Counted from the stretch's first letter, positions 1-7,892 are shown. The stretch: DNA of 16,015 nt from JACVRU01 sp040905885 (GCA_040905885.1 JBBDQR010000165.1:1-16015), one strand, 5' to 3'. Notes: generated from the sequence alone by a model not told the origin. Made by a program: numbers and translations.

Positions 1-21
1 GGGGCGCGGGCCCCGGGAGTC

Positions 22-49
22 GCGCCCGTAGCGCAGAGGCTACGGGCGC
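22..49. terminator. 10-bp perfect hairpin upstream of recF (possible terminator of the upstream gene)
   Basis: GCGCCCGTAG at 22-31 and CTACGGGCGC at 40-49 are perfect reverse complements around an 8-base loop. No T-tract follows on either strand, so this is not a textbook intrinsic terminator. It lies between the window edge and recF, where dnaN or another gene is expected upstream, so transcript-end processing or termination is the likeliest role. That role is inference; only the inverted repeat is seen. Confidence 0.45.
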
Positions 50-115
50 TCCCTGCGTCCTTGGCCTGCACGGTTTTCGCACGCCCGGACGGGAACGACC
101 TCACGGTCGCGACCA

Positions 116-1177
116 CTGATCGTCGAGACGGTCTCGCTCCGCGACTACCGCTCGTACGCACGCCTCGAGCTCGGTCTCGAGCCGGGTGTCGTGCTCGTCG
201 TCGGGGCGAACGGCGCCGGGAAGACGAACCTCCTGGAGGCGCTGCACGTCGGCACGCAGGGGTTCTCGCCGCGGACGCGCTCGGACGTTCAGCTGATCCG
301 CTTCGGCCAGAGCGGGGCACGGGTCGCGCTGCGTGGCCGGCAGGCGGAGGCGGGGCTCGAGCTGGAGGTCGTGCTGCGCGCCGGCGCGGGCAAGCAGGGG
401 CGGCTGAACGGGGCGGCGCTGCGGTCGGCCGAGCAGCTGCGCGCGGAGGTGGCGACGCTCGTGTTCACGCCGGACCGGTTGGCCGTGATCAAGGGCGGCC
501 CCGCAGTCCGGCGGGCGTACCTCGACCGGACGCTTGCGCGCCTCTTCCCCGCCCGCGCCGACCTCTCCGGCGAGTACGCGGCCGCCCTCGGGCAGCGGAA
601 CGCGGCCCTGCGGCGGGTCGCGCTCGGCGTCTCCTCTCGGGACGCCCTCGAGCCGTGGACCAAGCGCGCGGCGGAGCTCGGGTCAGCGCTCGTCGCTGCC
701 CGCGAGGAGGCTCTCCTGGTGCTCGGGCCCGGGGCGGCGGCGGCGGGAGACGCGCTCGGGCTGCCCGAGCTGCGGCTCGAGTACCGCGGCGAGCCGGTGG
801 AGGTCGCCGCGCTCGCTGGCCGGGTGGAGCGCGATCTCGAGCGCGGCTCGACCGGGCTCGGGCCGCACCTGGACGACGTGGGGGTGCTAGCCGGCGAGCG
901 CGACCTGCGGCTCTACGGCTCGCAGGGCGAGCAGCGGCTCGCGGTGCTGGCGCTGCTGCTCGGGGAAGCGGCCGTGCTGGCCGAGCGCCGGGGCGCGCCG
1001 CCGCTGTTGCTCCTCGACGACGTGCTCTCCGAGCTCGACCCGGAGCGGCGCAGGGCGCTCGCGGGGCTCCTCGGCGGGCGCGGGCAGGCGCTCGTGACCG
1101 CGACCGACGCTTCCTTCCTTCCGATCGCTCCTGATCTGCTGCTCCACGTGTCGCCCGGGGAGGTGGTCCGCGGCTGA
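116..1177 (+). CDS. recF: DNA replication/repair protein RecF, apparent CTG start
   Basis: RecF is an SMC-like ATPase that helps load RecA at single-stranded gaps with RecO and RecR. With the start used here it has 353 residues, near the usual length. Walker A GANGAGKT is at residues 30-37, the ABC-type signature GSQGEQR at about 268-274, and Walker B LLLLDDVLSELD at about 297-308. The only canonical start in this frame is GTG at 191, but that would remove the first strand and helix. The family-like segment IVETVSLRDYRSY lies upstream, so the protein must begin near 116, where the codon is CTG. The frame is open back to a TAG at 29-31 with no ATG, GTG or TTG. No clear Shine-Dalgarno site is seen. 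A single-base error in an original GTG or ATG is the alternative. The stop shares its last base with the dciA ATG. Confidence 0.93.
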   Translation: MIVETVSLRDYRSYARLELGLEPGVVLVVGANGAGKTNLLEALHVGTQGFSPRTRSDVQLIRFGQSGARVALRGRQAEAGLELEVVLRAGAGKQGRLNGAALRSAEQLRAEVATLVFTPDRLAVIKGGPAVRRAYLDRTLARLFPARADLSGEYAAALGQRNAALRRVALGVSSRDALEPWTKRAAELGSALVAAREEALLVLGPGAAAAGDALGLPELRLEYRGEPVEVAALAGRVERDLERGSTGLGPHLDDVGVLAGERDLRLYGSQGEQRLAVLALLLGEAAVLAERRGAPPLLLLDDVLSELDPERRRALAGLLGGRGQALVTATDASFLPIAPDLLLHVSPGEVVRG

Positions 1178-1635
1178 TGGACCGGCTCGGCGACGGAGTC
1201 TCACGCGAGCTGCGCCGCTTCGGCCCTCAGGGTGCGATGGCGGACATCGTCGGGGCGTGGCCGGCGGCGGTCGGAGAGGCGATCGCGCGCAACGCGTGGC
1301 CGGCCCGCGTGGCCCGTGACGGGACGCTGCACGTGTCGACGAGCTCGTCCGCGTGGGCGTTCGAGCTTGCCCATCTCGCCCCGGACCTGCTCGCCCGGCT
1401 GAGGGCGCTTCTCGACGAGAGTGCGCCGAAAGCGTTGAAATTCTCGCCCGGCCCGTTGCCGGAATCCCCCGCCCAGGGTGGGGGGACCACAGCCCCTCGC
1501 CCGCCTCCGGACCCTACACCGGAAGAGCGTGAGCTGGCGGCCGCGATCAGTGCCGAGATCGAGGACGAAGAGCTCCGAAAGCTCGTCGCGAGAGCCGCCG
1601 CGGCGAGCCTCGCGGGCCGCCGGTCCGACCGCTAG
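1177..1635 (+). CDS. dciA: DciA-type helicase-loading protein (DUF721)
   Basis: This 152-residue protein belongs to the DUF721 family, whose characterised members (DciA) bind the replicative helicase DnaB and help its loading in bacteria that lack DnaC. The N-terminal 90 residues form the family domain: a helix (LGDGVSRELRRFG), the IVGAWPAAVG segment, then strands around residues 42-63 (ARVARDGTLHV and SSSAWAFELAHL). A proline- and glycine-rich linker follows, then an acidic helical tail (EERELAAAISAEIEDEELRK). The ATG overlaps the recF TGA by one base, and GGAGG sits at 1159-1163, suggesting translational coupling. The recF-DUF721-gyrB-gyrA order is common in actinobacteria. Family assignment is confident; the helicase-loading role is known for relatives only. 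Confidence 0.88.
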   Translation: MDRLGDGVSRELRRFGPQGAMADIVGAWPAAVGEAIARNAWPARVARDGTLHVSTSSSAWAFELAHLAPDLLARLRALLDESAPKALKFSPGPLPESPAQGGGTTAPRPPPDPTPEERELAAAISAEIEDEELRKLVARAAAASLAGRRSDR

Positions 1636-1638
1636 GTC

Positions 1639-1652
1639 TGGTACACTTCACT
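1639..1652 (+). promoter_or_regulatory. Candidate extended -10 promoter for gyrB
   Basis: In the 51-base gap before gyrB, TGGTACACT at 1639-1647 fits an extended -10 element (TG, one base, then TANNNT). No good -35 box is visible at the expected distance, which extended -10 promoters can tolerate. A transcript would start near 1654, leaving a leader of about 33 bases. The following TTCAC is also seen after similar motifs upstream of the MerR-like gene and, as TTCTCAC, upstream of nfeD. Confidence 0.4.
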
Positions 1653-1686
1653 CCACCCGTAAACCAGCAATTTGCGGGGATTTTTT

Positions 1687-4083
1687 ATGGCCAAAGCGAC
1701 CTATACCGAAAAGGACATCACCGTCCTCGAAGGCCTCGAGCCGGTGCGCCTGCGGCCGGGCATGTACATCGGCTCGACGGGCCCCCGGGGCCTCCATCAC
1801 CTCGTCTACGAGGTGGTCGACAACGCCGTCGACGAGGCGCTCGCGGGCCACAACGACTTCGTCGAGGTGCGTCTCCTGCCCGACAACTCGGTGACCGTCA
1901 CCGACCACGGCCGCGGCATCCCGGTGGGCGTGATCGTGGACCAGGGCCTCTCCGCGCTGACGGTCGTGCTCACGAAGCTCCACGCCGGCGGCAAGTTCGG
2001 CGGCGAGGGCTACAAGGTCTCCGGCGGTCTCCACGGGGTGGGCGTCTCCGTCGTCAACGCGCTCTCGGAGTGGCTGGTCGCGGACGTGCGGCGGGACGGC
2101 AAGGTCTATCGCCAGGAGTTCGCGCGCGGCGTCCCCACCACCGACCTCGAGGTCGTCGGCGACGCCGGCGAGGACGACCACGGGACGACGATCTCGTTCC
2201 TGCCCGACGGCGAGGTCTTCGAGGAGCTCGAGCTGACGACCGAGACGCTGGCGCAGCGCCTGCGCGAGACCGCGTTCCTCACCCGGGGCCTGCGCATCGT
2301 GCTGCTTGACGAGCGCGAGGGCGAGGAGCGGATCGAGTTCCACTACGAGGGCGGGATCCGGGACTTCGTCGCCTACGTGAACGGCTCCAAGGAGCCCGTG
2401 CACAAGCGCATCGTCCACTTCGAGGGCGAGGACGACGAGAAGGGTGCCCAAGTGGAGGTCGCCATGCAGTGGAACTCCTCGTACGTCGAGTCCGTTTTCT
2501 CGTTCGCCAACAACATCAACACCCACGAGGGAGGCTCGCACCTGACGGGCTTCAAGAGCGCCCTGACCGCGACCCTGAACAAGTACGCGCGCGACAAGGG
2601 CCTGCTCAAGGAGAAGGAGGAGAACCTCGAGGGCGAGGACGTGCGCGAGGGCCTCGCCGCGATCATCTCGGTCAAGCTCCGCGAGCCCCAGTTCGAGGGC
2701 CAGACGAAGACGAAGCTCGGCAACCCTTGGATGGAGGGCCTCGTCAAGCAGACCGTCAACCAGCGCCTCGCGGAGTTCCTCGAGGAGAACCCGGCCGAGG
2801 GGCGCCAGATCGTCTCGAAGGCGATCGCGGCCGCCCGCGCCCGCCAGGCCGCCCGCAAGGCGCGCGAGCTGACGCGGCGCAAGTCGGCGCTCGAGGGCTC
2901 CTCGCTTCCCGGCAAGCTCGCCGACTGCACGATCCGCGATCCCGAGTCGGCCGAGCTCTACATCGTCGAGGGCGACTCGGCCGGCGGCTCCGCGAAGGCC
3001 GGCCGCGACCGCATGTACCAGGCGATCCTGCCCCTGCGCGGGAAGATCATCAACTCCGAGAAGAACCGGATCAACAAGGTGCTCTCGAACATCGAGATCC
3101 AGGCGATGATCACGGCGATCGGGACCGGCATCGGCGACGAGTTCGACATCGCCAAGCTGCGCTACCACCGCGTGATCATCATGACCGACGCCGACGTGGA
3201 CGGGTCCCACATCCGGACGCTCGTCCTCACCTTCCTCTACCGGCAGATGCCGGAGCTGTTCGAGCGCGGTCACATCTACATCGCGGTGCCGCCGCTGTAC
3301 AAGGTCAAGGTCGGCAGCCAGGAGTTCTACTTCGAGAAGGAGGGGCAGCTCGAGGAGCTGCTCGTCCGCGAGCGGGTCGGCGAGCTCGAGATCCGCGACC
3401 GCGGCGGCGAGGCCGTCAAGATGACCGAGGCTCGCTGGAGCCGCTTCGTGCGGGTGCTCCAGGAGTTCGACGGCTGGCTCGCCCGCCTGCGGGCGGACTT
3501 CGGCGCCGACGCCGCCGACTTCGTCGTCAGGCACCGCCTCGTCGAGGTCGACGGCGCGGCCGGACAGGACTTCCGGAAGGCCCTGACGGCCGTCGGCGAG
3601 AACGGCTACACGCTCGCGCTCGAGGAGGGCGGCGACGAGGCCTACCGCATCAAGGTGGTCGAGCGGGAGACGAACACCGCGCAGACGGTGACCGTGCCGG
3701 GGACGCTGCTCGCCTCGCCGATCTACGAGAACCTCCGGCGCGCGTACGCGAAGCTGGCGGACGCGGTCGGGCTCGCTCCCTTCACGCTCGCGCACGGCAA
3801 GACGTTCGAGACGGCGGAGACCTACCAGGAGCTCCGCGAGGAGGCCCTCGAGCTGGCCAAGGAGGGCATCCAGCTCTCCCGCTTCAAGGGCCTCGGCGAG
3901 ATGAACGCCGAGCAGCTCTGGGAGACGACGATGGACCCGGCCCGCCGCCTGCTCGTGCGGGTGCAGGTCGAGGACGCGATGGCGGCCGGCGAGGTCTTCG
4001 CGATGCTGATGGGCGACCAGGTCGAGCCGCGCCGCAACTTCATCGAGGCGAACGCGAAGGACGTGAGGTTCCTCGATGTCTGA
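1687..4083 (+). CDS. gyrB: DNA gyrase subunit B, long form
   Basis: GyrB is the ATPase subunit of the A2B2 gyrase that introduces negative supercoils. The GHKL ATPase domain shows VDNAVDEALAG, the DHGRGIPVG box and GGLHGVGVSVVNALS. The conserved TKTKLGNP follows in the transducer. The TOPRIM metal site has E428 in VEGDSAGG and the D501/D503/D505 triad in DADVDGSH, and the C-terminal QLSRFKGLGEMN begins at 729. At 798 residues it is far longer than the roughly 640-680 typical of Gram-positive GyrB. The excess lies between about 540 and 725, where E. coli GyrB also has an insertion. ATG at 1687 is chosen because GGGGA at 1676-1680 is well placed; a TTG at 1672 would add five residues. The end overlaps gyrA by 8 bases. 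Confidence 0.97.
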   Translation: MAKATYTEKDITVLEGLEPVRLRPGMYIGSTGPRGLHHLVYEVVDNAVDEALAGHNDFVEVRLLPDNSVTVTDHGRGIPVGVIVDQGLSALTVVLTKLHAGGKFGGEGYKVSGGLHGVGVSVVNALSEWLVADVRRDGKVYRQEFARGVPTTDLEVVGDAGEDDHGTTISFLPDGEVFEELELTTETLAQRLRETAFLTRGLRIVLLDEREGEERIEFHYEGGIRDFVAYVNGSKEPVHKRIVHFEGEDDEKGAQVEVAMQWNSSYVESVFSFANNINTHEGGSHLTGFKSALTATLNKYARDKGLLKEKEENLEGEDVREGLAAIISVKLREPQFEGQTKTKLGNPWMEGLVKQTVNQRLAEFLEENPAEGRQIVSKAIAAARARQAARKARELTRRKSALEGSSLPGKLADCTIRDPESAELYIVEGDSAGGSAKAGRDRMYQAILPLRGKIINSEKNRINKVLSNIEIQAMITAIGTGIGDEFDIAKLRYHRVIIMTDADVDGSHIRTLVLTFLYRQMPELFERGHIYIAVPPLYKVKVGSQEFYFEKEGQLEELLVRERVGELEIRDRGGEAVKMTEARWSRFVRVLQEFDGWLARLRADFGADAADFVVRHRLVEVDGAAGQDFRKALTAVGENGYTLALEEGGDEAYRIKVVERETNTAQTVTVPGTLLASPIYENLRRAYAKLADAVGLAPFTLAHGKTFETAETYQELREEALELAKEGIQLSRFKGLGEMNAEQLWETTMDPARRLLVRVQVEDAMAAGEVFAMLMGDQVEPRRNFIEANAKDVRFLDV

Positions 4084-7000
4084 AGTCGAGACGGGCGCGC
4101 TCGATCCCGGCCGGATCGAGGACCGGATGCTCGAGCAGGAGATGCGCTCGAGCTTCCTCGACTACGCGATGTCGGTCATCGTCAGCCGCGCGCTGCCCGA
4201 CGTCCGCGACGGGCTCAAGCCCGTGCACCGGCGCGTCCTCTACGGGATGCACGAAGCCGGCATGCAGCCGAACCGGCCCTACAAGAAGTCCGCCCGCGTC
4301 GTCGGCGACGTCATGGGCTCGTACCACCCGCACGGGGACACGGCGATCTACGACACGCTCGTGCGGATGGCGCAGCCGTTCTCGCTGCGCTACCCGCTCG
4401 TCGACGGCCAGGGCAACTTCGGCTCGGTGGACGACGATCCCGCAGCCGCCATGAGGTACTGCGTTGCAAATGACACAAGGCTTGCCGCGTCTGGCGGGAC
4501 GATTCAGATTGGTTCGATTGTGCCTGGCGCGGAGCCGGAGTCGGACAACGAAGTCGATATCGAGGTACTCGACCGACTCGGCCATCCTGTCCAGGTCTCG
4601 AAGCTCTTCCACTCGGGCGATCATCCGACGCTGCGAATCCGGACCCGCGAGGGCTACGAGCTGACCGGCACGTACAACCACCCTGTGCTCTGCCTCGTCA
4701 ACTTGCTCGGGCTGCCGATGCTGCTCTGGAAGCTGCTGGACGAGATCGAGCCCGGCGACCGGGTCCTGATCAACCGGACGCCGCGACCCGTCGAGGTCGA
4801 GCTTGCCGATTGCGATCGAGACGTGGCGCTTCTACTCGGGGCTTTTGTTTCCGAGGGTTGGGTCGCAGATAGCGGGGCCGGTTTCGCCAACACAGATCGC
4901 GACTTCTTCGAAGCGGTTGCCGCCGCCTATGACGCTGTTGTAGGAGGGCGTCGACGCATCTACGAGGAACAGCTTCCCTCGGGTCGCGCCCTGCATCGGC
5001 TGCACGTCCTCGACTTCAACCGGTTCTTCGCAAGCCCGCTCGGTGTGCTGAAGGGCGTCTATAGCCGGAGAAAGCTCGTTCCCGAACGCGTCTGGCGTGG
5101 GAGCCAGGCATTCAAGCGCGTCTTCCTCCAGTCGACCTTCACCGGTGACGGCTCCTCCTCGTTGCTGCCGCGGAAGACGATTCAGGTCTCCTACTCGACG
5201 TGCAGCGAGCAGCTCGCCAAGGACGTCCAGCTGCTCCTGCTCGAGTTCGGCGTGATCAGCCGTCTCTGCCGCTACGAGAAGGGCGAGGTCAAGGTCGTGA
5301 TCACCAACCGGCGCGACGCCCGACTCTTCGCCCGCAACGTCGGCTTCCTCGGCGCGAAGCAGCGCAAGCTCGAGCGCGACCTTTCACAGATTCCCGAGCA
5401 GAGCCGGGCGCTGAGCAGCGACCACGCGCCCTTCGTGGCGGACTACATCCGCTCCGACTCGGGCTCGGACGCGCTGGACGAGCGCTGGCTCCGCCGCCAC
5501 AACGTCGATCGCATCGAGCGCTGGGAGCAGGGCGGCACCGCCATCCTCGAGCGCATCAGCGCGGAGGACGTGAAGGCCGTCGTCGAGCCGCTCGTGACGG
5601 GCGACTACTACTACGCCGAGGTGGCGGCGGTCGAGGACGCCGGCGTCCAGCCGGTCTACTCGCTTCGCGTCGACACCGACGACCACTCCTTCCTGACGAA
5701 CGGGTTCGTCAGCCACAACACCGAGTGCCGATTGTCACGAATTGCCACGGAGATGCTCCGGGACATCGACATGGACACGGTCGACTTCGTCCCGAACTAC
5801 GACGAGTCCCGCCGCGAGCCGTCCGTGCTCCCCTCGCGCTTCCCGAACCTGCTCGTCAACGGCTCCGCCGGCATCGCCGTCGGCATGGCCACGAACATCC
5901 CGCCCCACCGGCTCAGCGAGGTCGCGGATGCGATCGTGGCGCTGATCGACGACCCGAGCGCGTCTGTCGACACGCTCGCGAAGCACGTCAAGGGCCCCGA
6001 CTTCCCGACCGGCGGCATCATCGTCGGCCGCGCCGGCATCAGGGAGGCCTACCGCTCGGGGCGCGGCCGCATCGTCATGCGCGCCCGCGCCCACATCGAG
6101 GAGCTGCGCGGCGGCAAGACGGCGATCATCGTCACCGAGTTGCCGTACGGCGTGAAGAAGGGCGGCGACTCCGGTGTGATCCGGAAGATCGCCGACCTCG
6201 TCCACGAGAAGGTGCTGCCGGAGATCTCGGACCTCCAGGACCACTCCGACCGGACCGGCATGCGGATCCAGGTCGAGCTCAAGCGCGACGCGATCCCGCA
6301 GGTCGTCCTCAACAAGCTCTTCAAGCACACGTCGCTACAGCAGACGTTCGGCTACAACGCGGTCGCGCTCGTCGACGGCGTCCACCCGCGCACGCTGTCC
6401 CTGCTCGAGCTCATCCGCGAGTACCTGCGCTTCCAGCGCGAGGTGATCACCCGGCGCTCGAAGTACCAGCTCCGCCAGGCCGAGCGCCGAGCGCACGTGC
6501 TCGAGGGGTACTTGAAGGCGCTCGACAACCTCGACGCGATCATCGTGCTCATCCGCGCCGCCGCGGACACCGACGAGGCGCGCGCCGGCCTGATCGAGCA
6601 GTTCGGCTTCAGCGAGGTGCAGGCTCAGGCGATCCTCGACCTCCGGCTGCGCGCGCTCACCGCGCTCGAGCGCAAGCGCGTCGAGGACGAGTTCGCCGAC
6701 CTCCAGGAGCAGATCGCCGAGCTGCGGGCGATCCTCGGCGACGAGGCCCGGATCGACCAGGTGGTCAAGGACGAGCTGCTCGAGCTCAAGCAGATCTATG
6801 GCAAGACCGACGACCGCCGGACCGAGATCATGACCGCCGAGGAGGACTTCGAGCTGGAGGACCTGATCGCCGAGGAGGACATGGTGATCGCGATCACCCG
6901 CTCCGGCTACATCAAGCGGCTGCCGGTGACGGCCTACCGGGAGCAGCGACGCGGCGGGATCGGCGTGATGGGGATGGAGCTGAAGGAGGACGACTACATC

Positions 7001-7861
7001 GAGCACCTTTTCGTCGCCTCCACCCACGACTACATCCTGTTCTTCACCAACGTCGGCAAGGTCTATCGGCTGAAGGTGCACGAGCTGCCGCTCGGCTCGC
7101 GCCAGTCGAAGGGCCGAGCGATCATCAACCTGCTTCCGTTTACGCAGGAGGAGCAGGTTCGCGCGGTCGTTCAGACGCGCAACTTCGACGAGGCGAAGTA
7201 CCTCGTCTTCGCGACGAAGAAGGGCGTCGTCAAGAAGACCGAGCTGCAGGCCTACAACACGCCGCTCAAGGCCGACGGGATCATCGCGATCAAGATGCGG
7301 GAGGGCGACGAGCTCGTCGGTGTTCGGCACTCGACCGGCGACAACGACATCCTGATGGTTTCGCGCAAGGGGATGGCGATCCGGTTCGCCGAGAAGGACG
7401 TACGCGCAATGGGCCGCGATACCTCGGGTGTCCAGGGCATGCGCCTGCGCGCGGGCGACGAGGTGATTGGCGTCAACATCGCCGAGGACGACGCCGACCT
7501 GCTCGTCGTCACCGAGCAGGGCTACGGCAAGCGCACCCGCGTCGCCGACTACCCGCGTAAGGGACGCGGCGGGCTCGGCGTGAAAACCGTCCAGCTGACC
7601 GAGACGAAGGGGCAGCTCGCCGGCTCGCGCGTGGTGCGCGAGGGCTACCAGGTGATGCTGATCTCGACGGGCGGCACCGTGATCAAGATGCCGGTGGGGG
7701 ACATCAAGCGGCTCGGCCGCGCGACGCAGGGCGTGATCGTCGTGCGGCTCAGGGGCGACGAGCGGGTCTCCGCGATCGCTCCGGTGGTCGAGTCCGAGGA
7801 CGACTCCGAGGTCGTCGGCGAGGTGGTCGAAGGCCCCGACGACTCCGGCGCTTCGGAGTAG
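4076..7861 (+). CDS. gyrA: DNA gyrase subunit A precursor containing an intein
   Basis: GyrA is the DNA-cleaving subunit of gyrase. The 1261-residue precursor is an 841-residue GyrA with a 420-residue intein inside (residues 129-548). The N-terminal winged-helix domain has SVIVSRALPDVRDGLKPVHRR and YHPHGDTAIYDTLVRMAQP. Thr89 and Asp93 fall at the two positions that in E. coli (S83, D87) govern quinolone sensitivity. AAMRY ends with catalytic Tyr128, and TECRL resumes after the intein. The C-terminal pinwheel carries a GyrA box reading QRRGGIG from residue 957, with Ile where Lys or Arg is usual. The protein ends in an acidic tail (ESEDDSEVVGEVVEGPDDSG); such tails modulate supercoiling in E. 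coli. The ATG overlaps the gyrB end by 8 bases, with AGG at 4066-4068 as ribosome site, so the two subunits are coupled. Confidence 0.97.
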   Translation: MSEVETGALDPGRIEDRMLEQEMRSSFLDYAMSVIVSRALPDVRDGLKPVHRRVLYGMHEAGMQPNRPYKKSARVVGDVMGSYHPHGDTAIYDTLVRMAQPFSLRYPLVDGQGNFGSVDDDPAAAMRYCVANDTRLAASGGTIQIGSIVPGAEPESDNEVDIEVLDRLGHPVQVSKLFHSGDHPTLRIRTREGYELTGTYNHPVLCLVNLLGLPMLLWKLLDEIEPGDRVLINRTPRPVEVELADCDRDVALLLGAFVSEGWVADSGAGFANTDRDFFEAVAAAYDAVVGGRRRIYEEQLPSGRALHRLHVLDFNRFFASPLGVLKGVYSRRKLVPERVWRGSQAFKRVFLQSTFTGDGSSSLLPRKTIQVSYSTCSEQLAKDVQLLLLEFGVISRLCRYEKGEVKVVITNRRDARLFARNVGFLGAKQRKLERDLSQIPEQSRALSSDHAPFVADYIRSDSGSDALDERWLRRHNVDRIERWEQGGTAILERISAEDVKAVVEPLVTGDYYYAEVAAVEDAGVQPVYSLRVDTDDHSFLTNGFVSHNTECRLSRIATEMLRDIDMDTVDFVPNYDESRREPSVLPSRFPNLLVNGSAGIAVGMATNIPPHRLSEVADAIVALIDDPSASVDTLAKHVKGPDFPTGGIIVGRAGIREAYRSGRGRIVMRARAHIEELRGGKTAIIVTELPYGVKKGGDSGVIRKIADLVHEKVLPEISDLQDHSDRTGMRIQVELKRDAIPQVVLNKLFKHTSLQQTFGYNAVALVDGVHPRTLSLLELIREYLRFQREVITRRSKYQLRQAERRAHVLEGYLKALDNLDAIIVLIRAAADTDEARAGLIEQFGFSEVQAQAILDLRLRALTALERKRVEDEFADLQEQIAELRAILGDEARIDQVVKDELLELKQIYGKTDDRRTEIMTAEEDFELEDLIAEEDMVIAITRSGYIKRLPVTAYREQRRGGIGVMGMELKEDDYIEHLFVASTHDYILFFTNVGKVYRLKVHELPLGSRQSKGRAIINLLPFTQEEQVRAVVQTRNFDEAKYLVFATKKGVVKKTELQAYNTPLKADGIIAIKMREGDELVGVRHSTGDNDILMVSRKGMAIRFAEKDVRAMGRDTSGVQGMRLRAGDEVIGVNIAEDDADLLVVTEQGYGKRTRVADYPRKGRGGLGVKTVQLTETKGQLAGSRVVREGYQVMLISTGGTVIKMPVGDIKRLGRATQGVIVVRLRGDERVSAIAPVVESEDDSEVVGEVVEGPDDSGASE
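4460..5719 (+). mobile_element. GyrA intein (420 aa) with LAGLIDADG homing endonuclease, at the catalytic-tyrosine site
   Basis: The GyrA homology breaks after AAMRY and resumes at TECRL, and the insert has every protein-splicing block. Block A begins with Cys1 (CVANDTRL, then GGTIQIGSI). Block B has the TxxH motif as T71-Y-N-H74. Blocks F and G read VYSLRVDTDDHSFLTNGF and end in VSHN, with penultimate His and last Asn, followed by Thr as the +1 nucleophile. Two LAGLIDADG helices are present: LLLGAFVSEGWV with acidic Glu132, and FLQSTFTGDGSS with Asp230, so the endonuclease keeps both candidate metal ligands. The site and the length of about 420 residues match the full-length mycobacterial GyrA inteins as I remember them. 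Splicing is needed for gyrase activity. Base composition is uneven: lower-GC patches at about 4460-4640 and 4800-5100, and host-like codons elsewhere. Confidence 0.96.
5720..5744 (+). other. Atypical codon patch in the C-extein next to the intein (possible co-conversion tract)
   Basis: Just after the intein, the GyrA codons CGA, TTG, TCA, CGA and ATT come in a row, while the surrounding gene uses almost only G- or C-ending codons. These codons lie next to the expected homing target. Such a patch is what remains when double-strand-break repair copies flanking donor DNA along with the intein. The codons are seen directly; the mechanism is inference. Confidence 0.5.
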
Positions 7862-7892
7862 GTTTTTCTCGCCAAAGCTGTCGGGTGTACCC

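Noticed and set aside
22..115. tRNA-like piece (GTAGCGCAGAGG resembles a D-arm, ACCA near 112-115)
   Set aside because: No TPsiC-arm consensus and no acceptor-stem pairing at the right distance; the D-arm-like bases belong to the 10-bp hairpin.
61..1134. Long plus-strand open frame overlapping recF
   Set aside because: It is an Arg/Gly/Ala-rich shadow frame of recF with no family motifs; the adjacent frame carries Walker A, the signature and Walker B.
1648..3795. 715-codon minus-strand open frame opposite gyrB
   Set aside because: Compositional shadow of GC-rich coding sequence, rich in Leu, Val, Asp and Arg with no recognisable domain.
2469..4454. 661-codon plus-strand open frame across the gyrB/gyrA junction
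   Set aside because: Arg/Gly-rich frameshift shadow of gyrB and gyrA; both real frames are fully supported by motifs.
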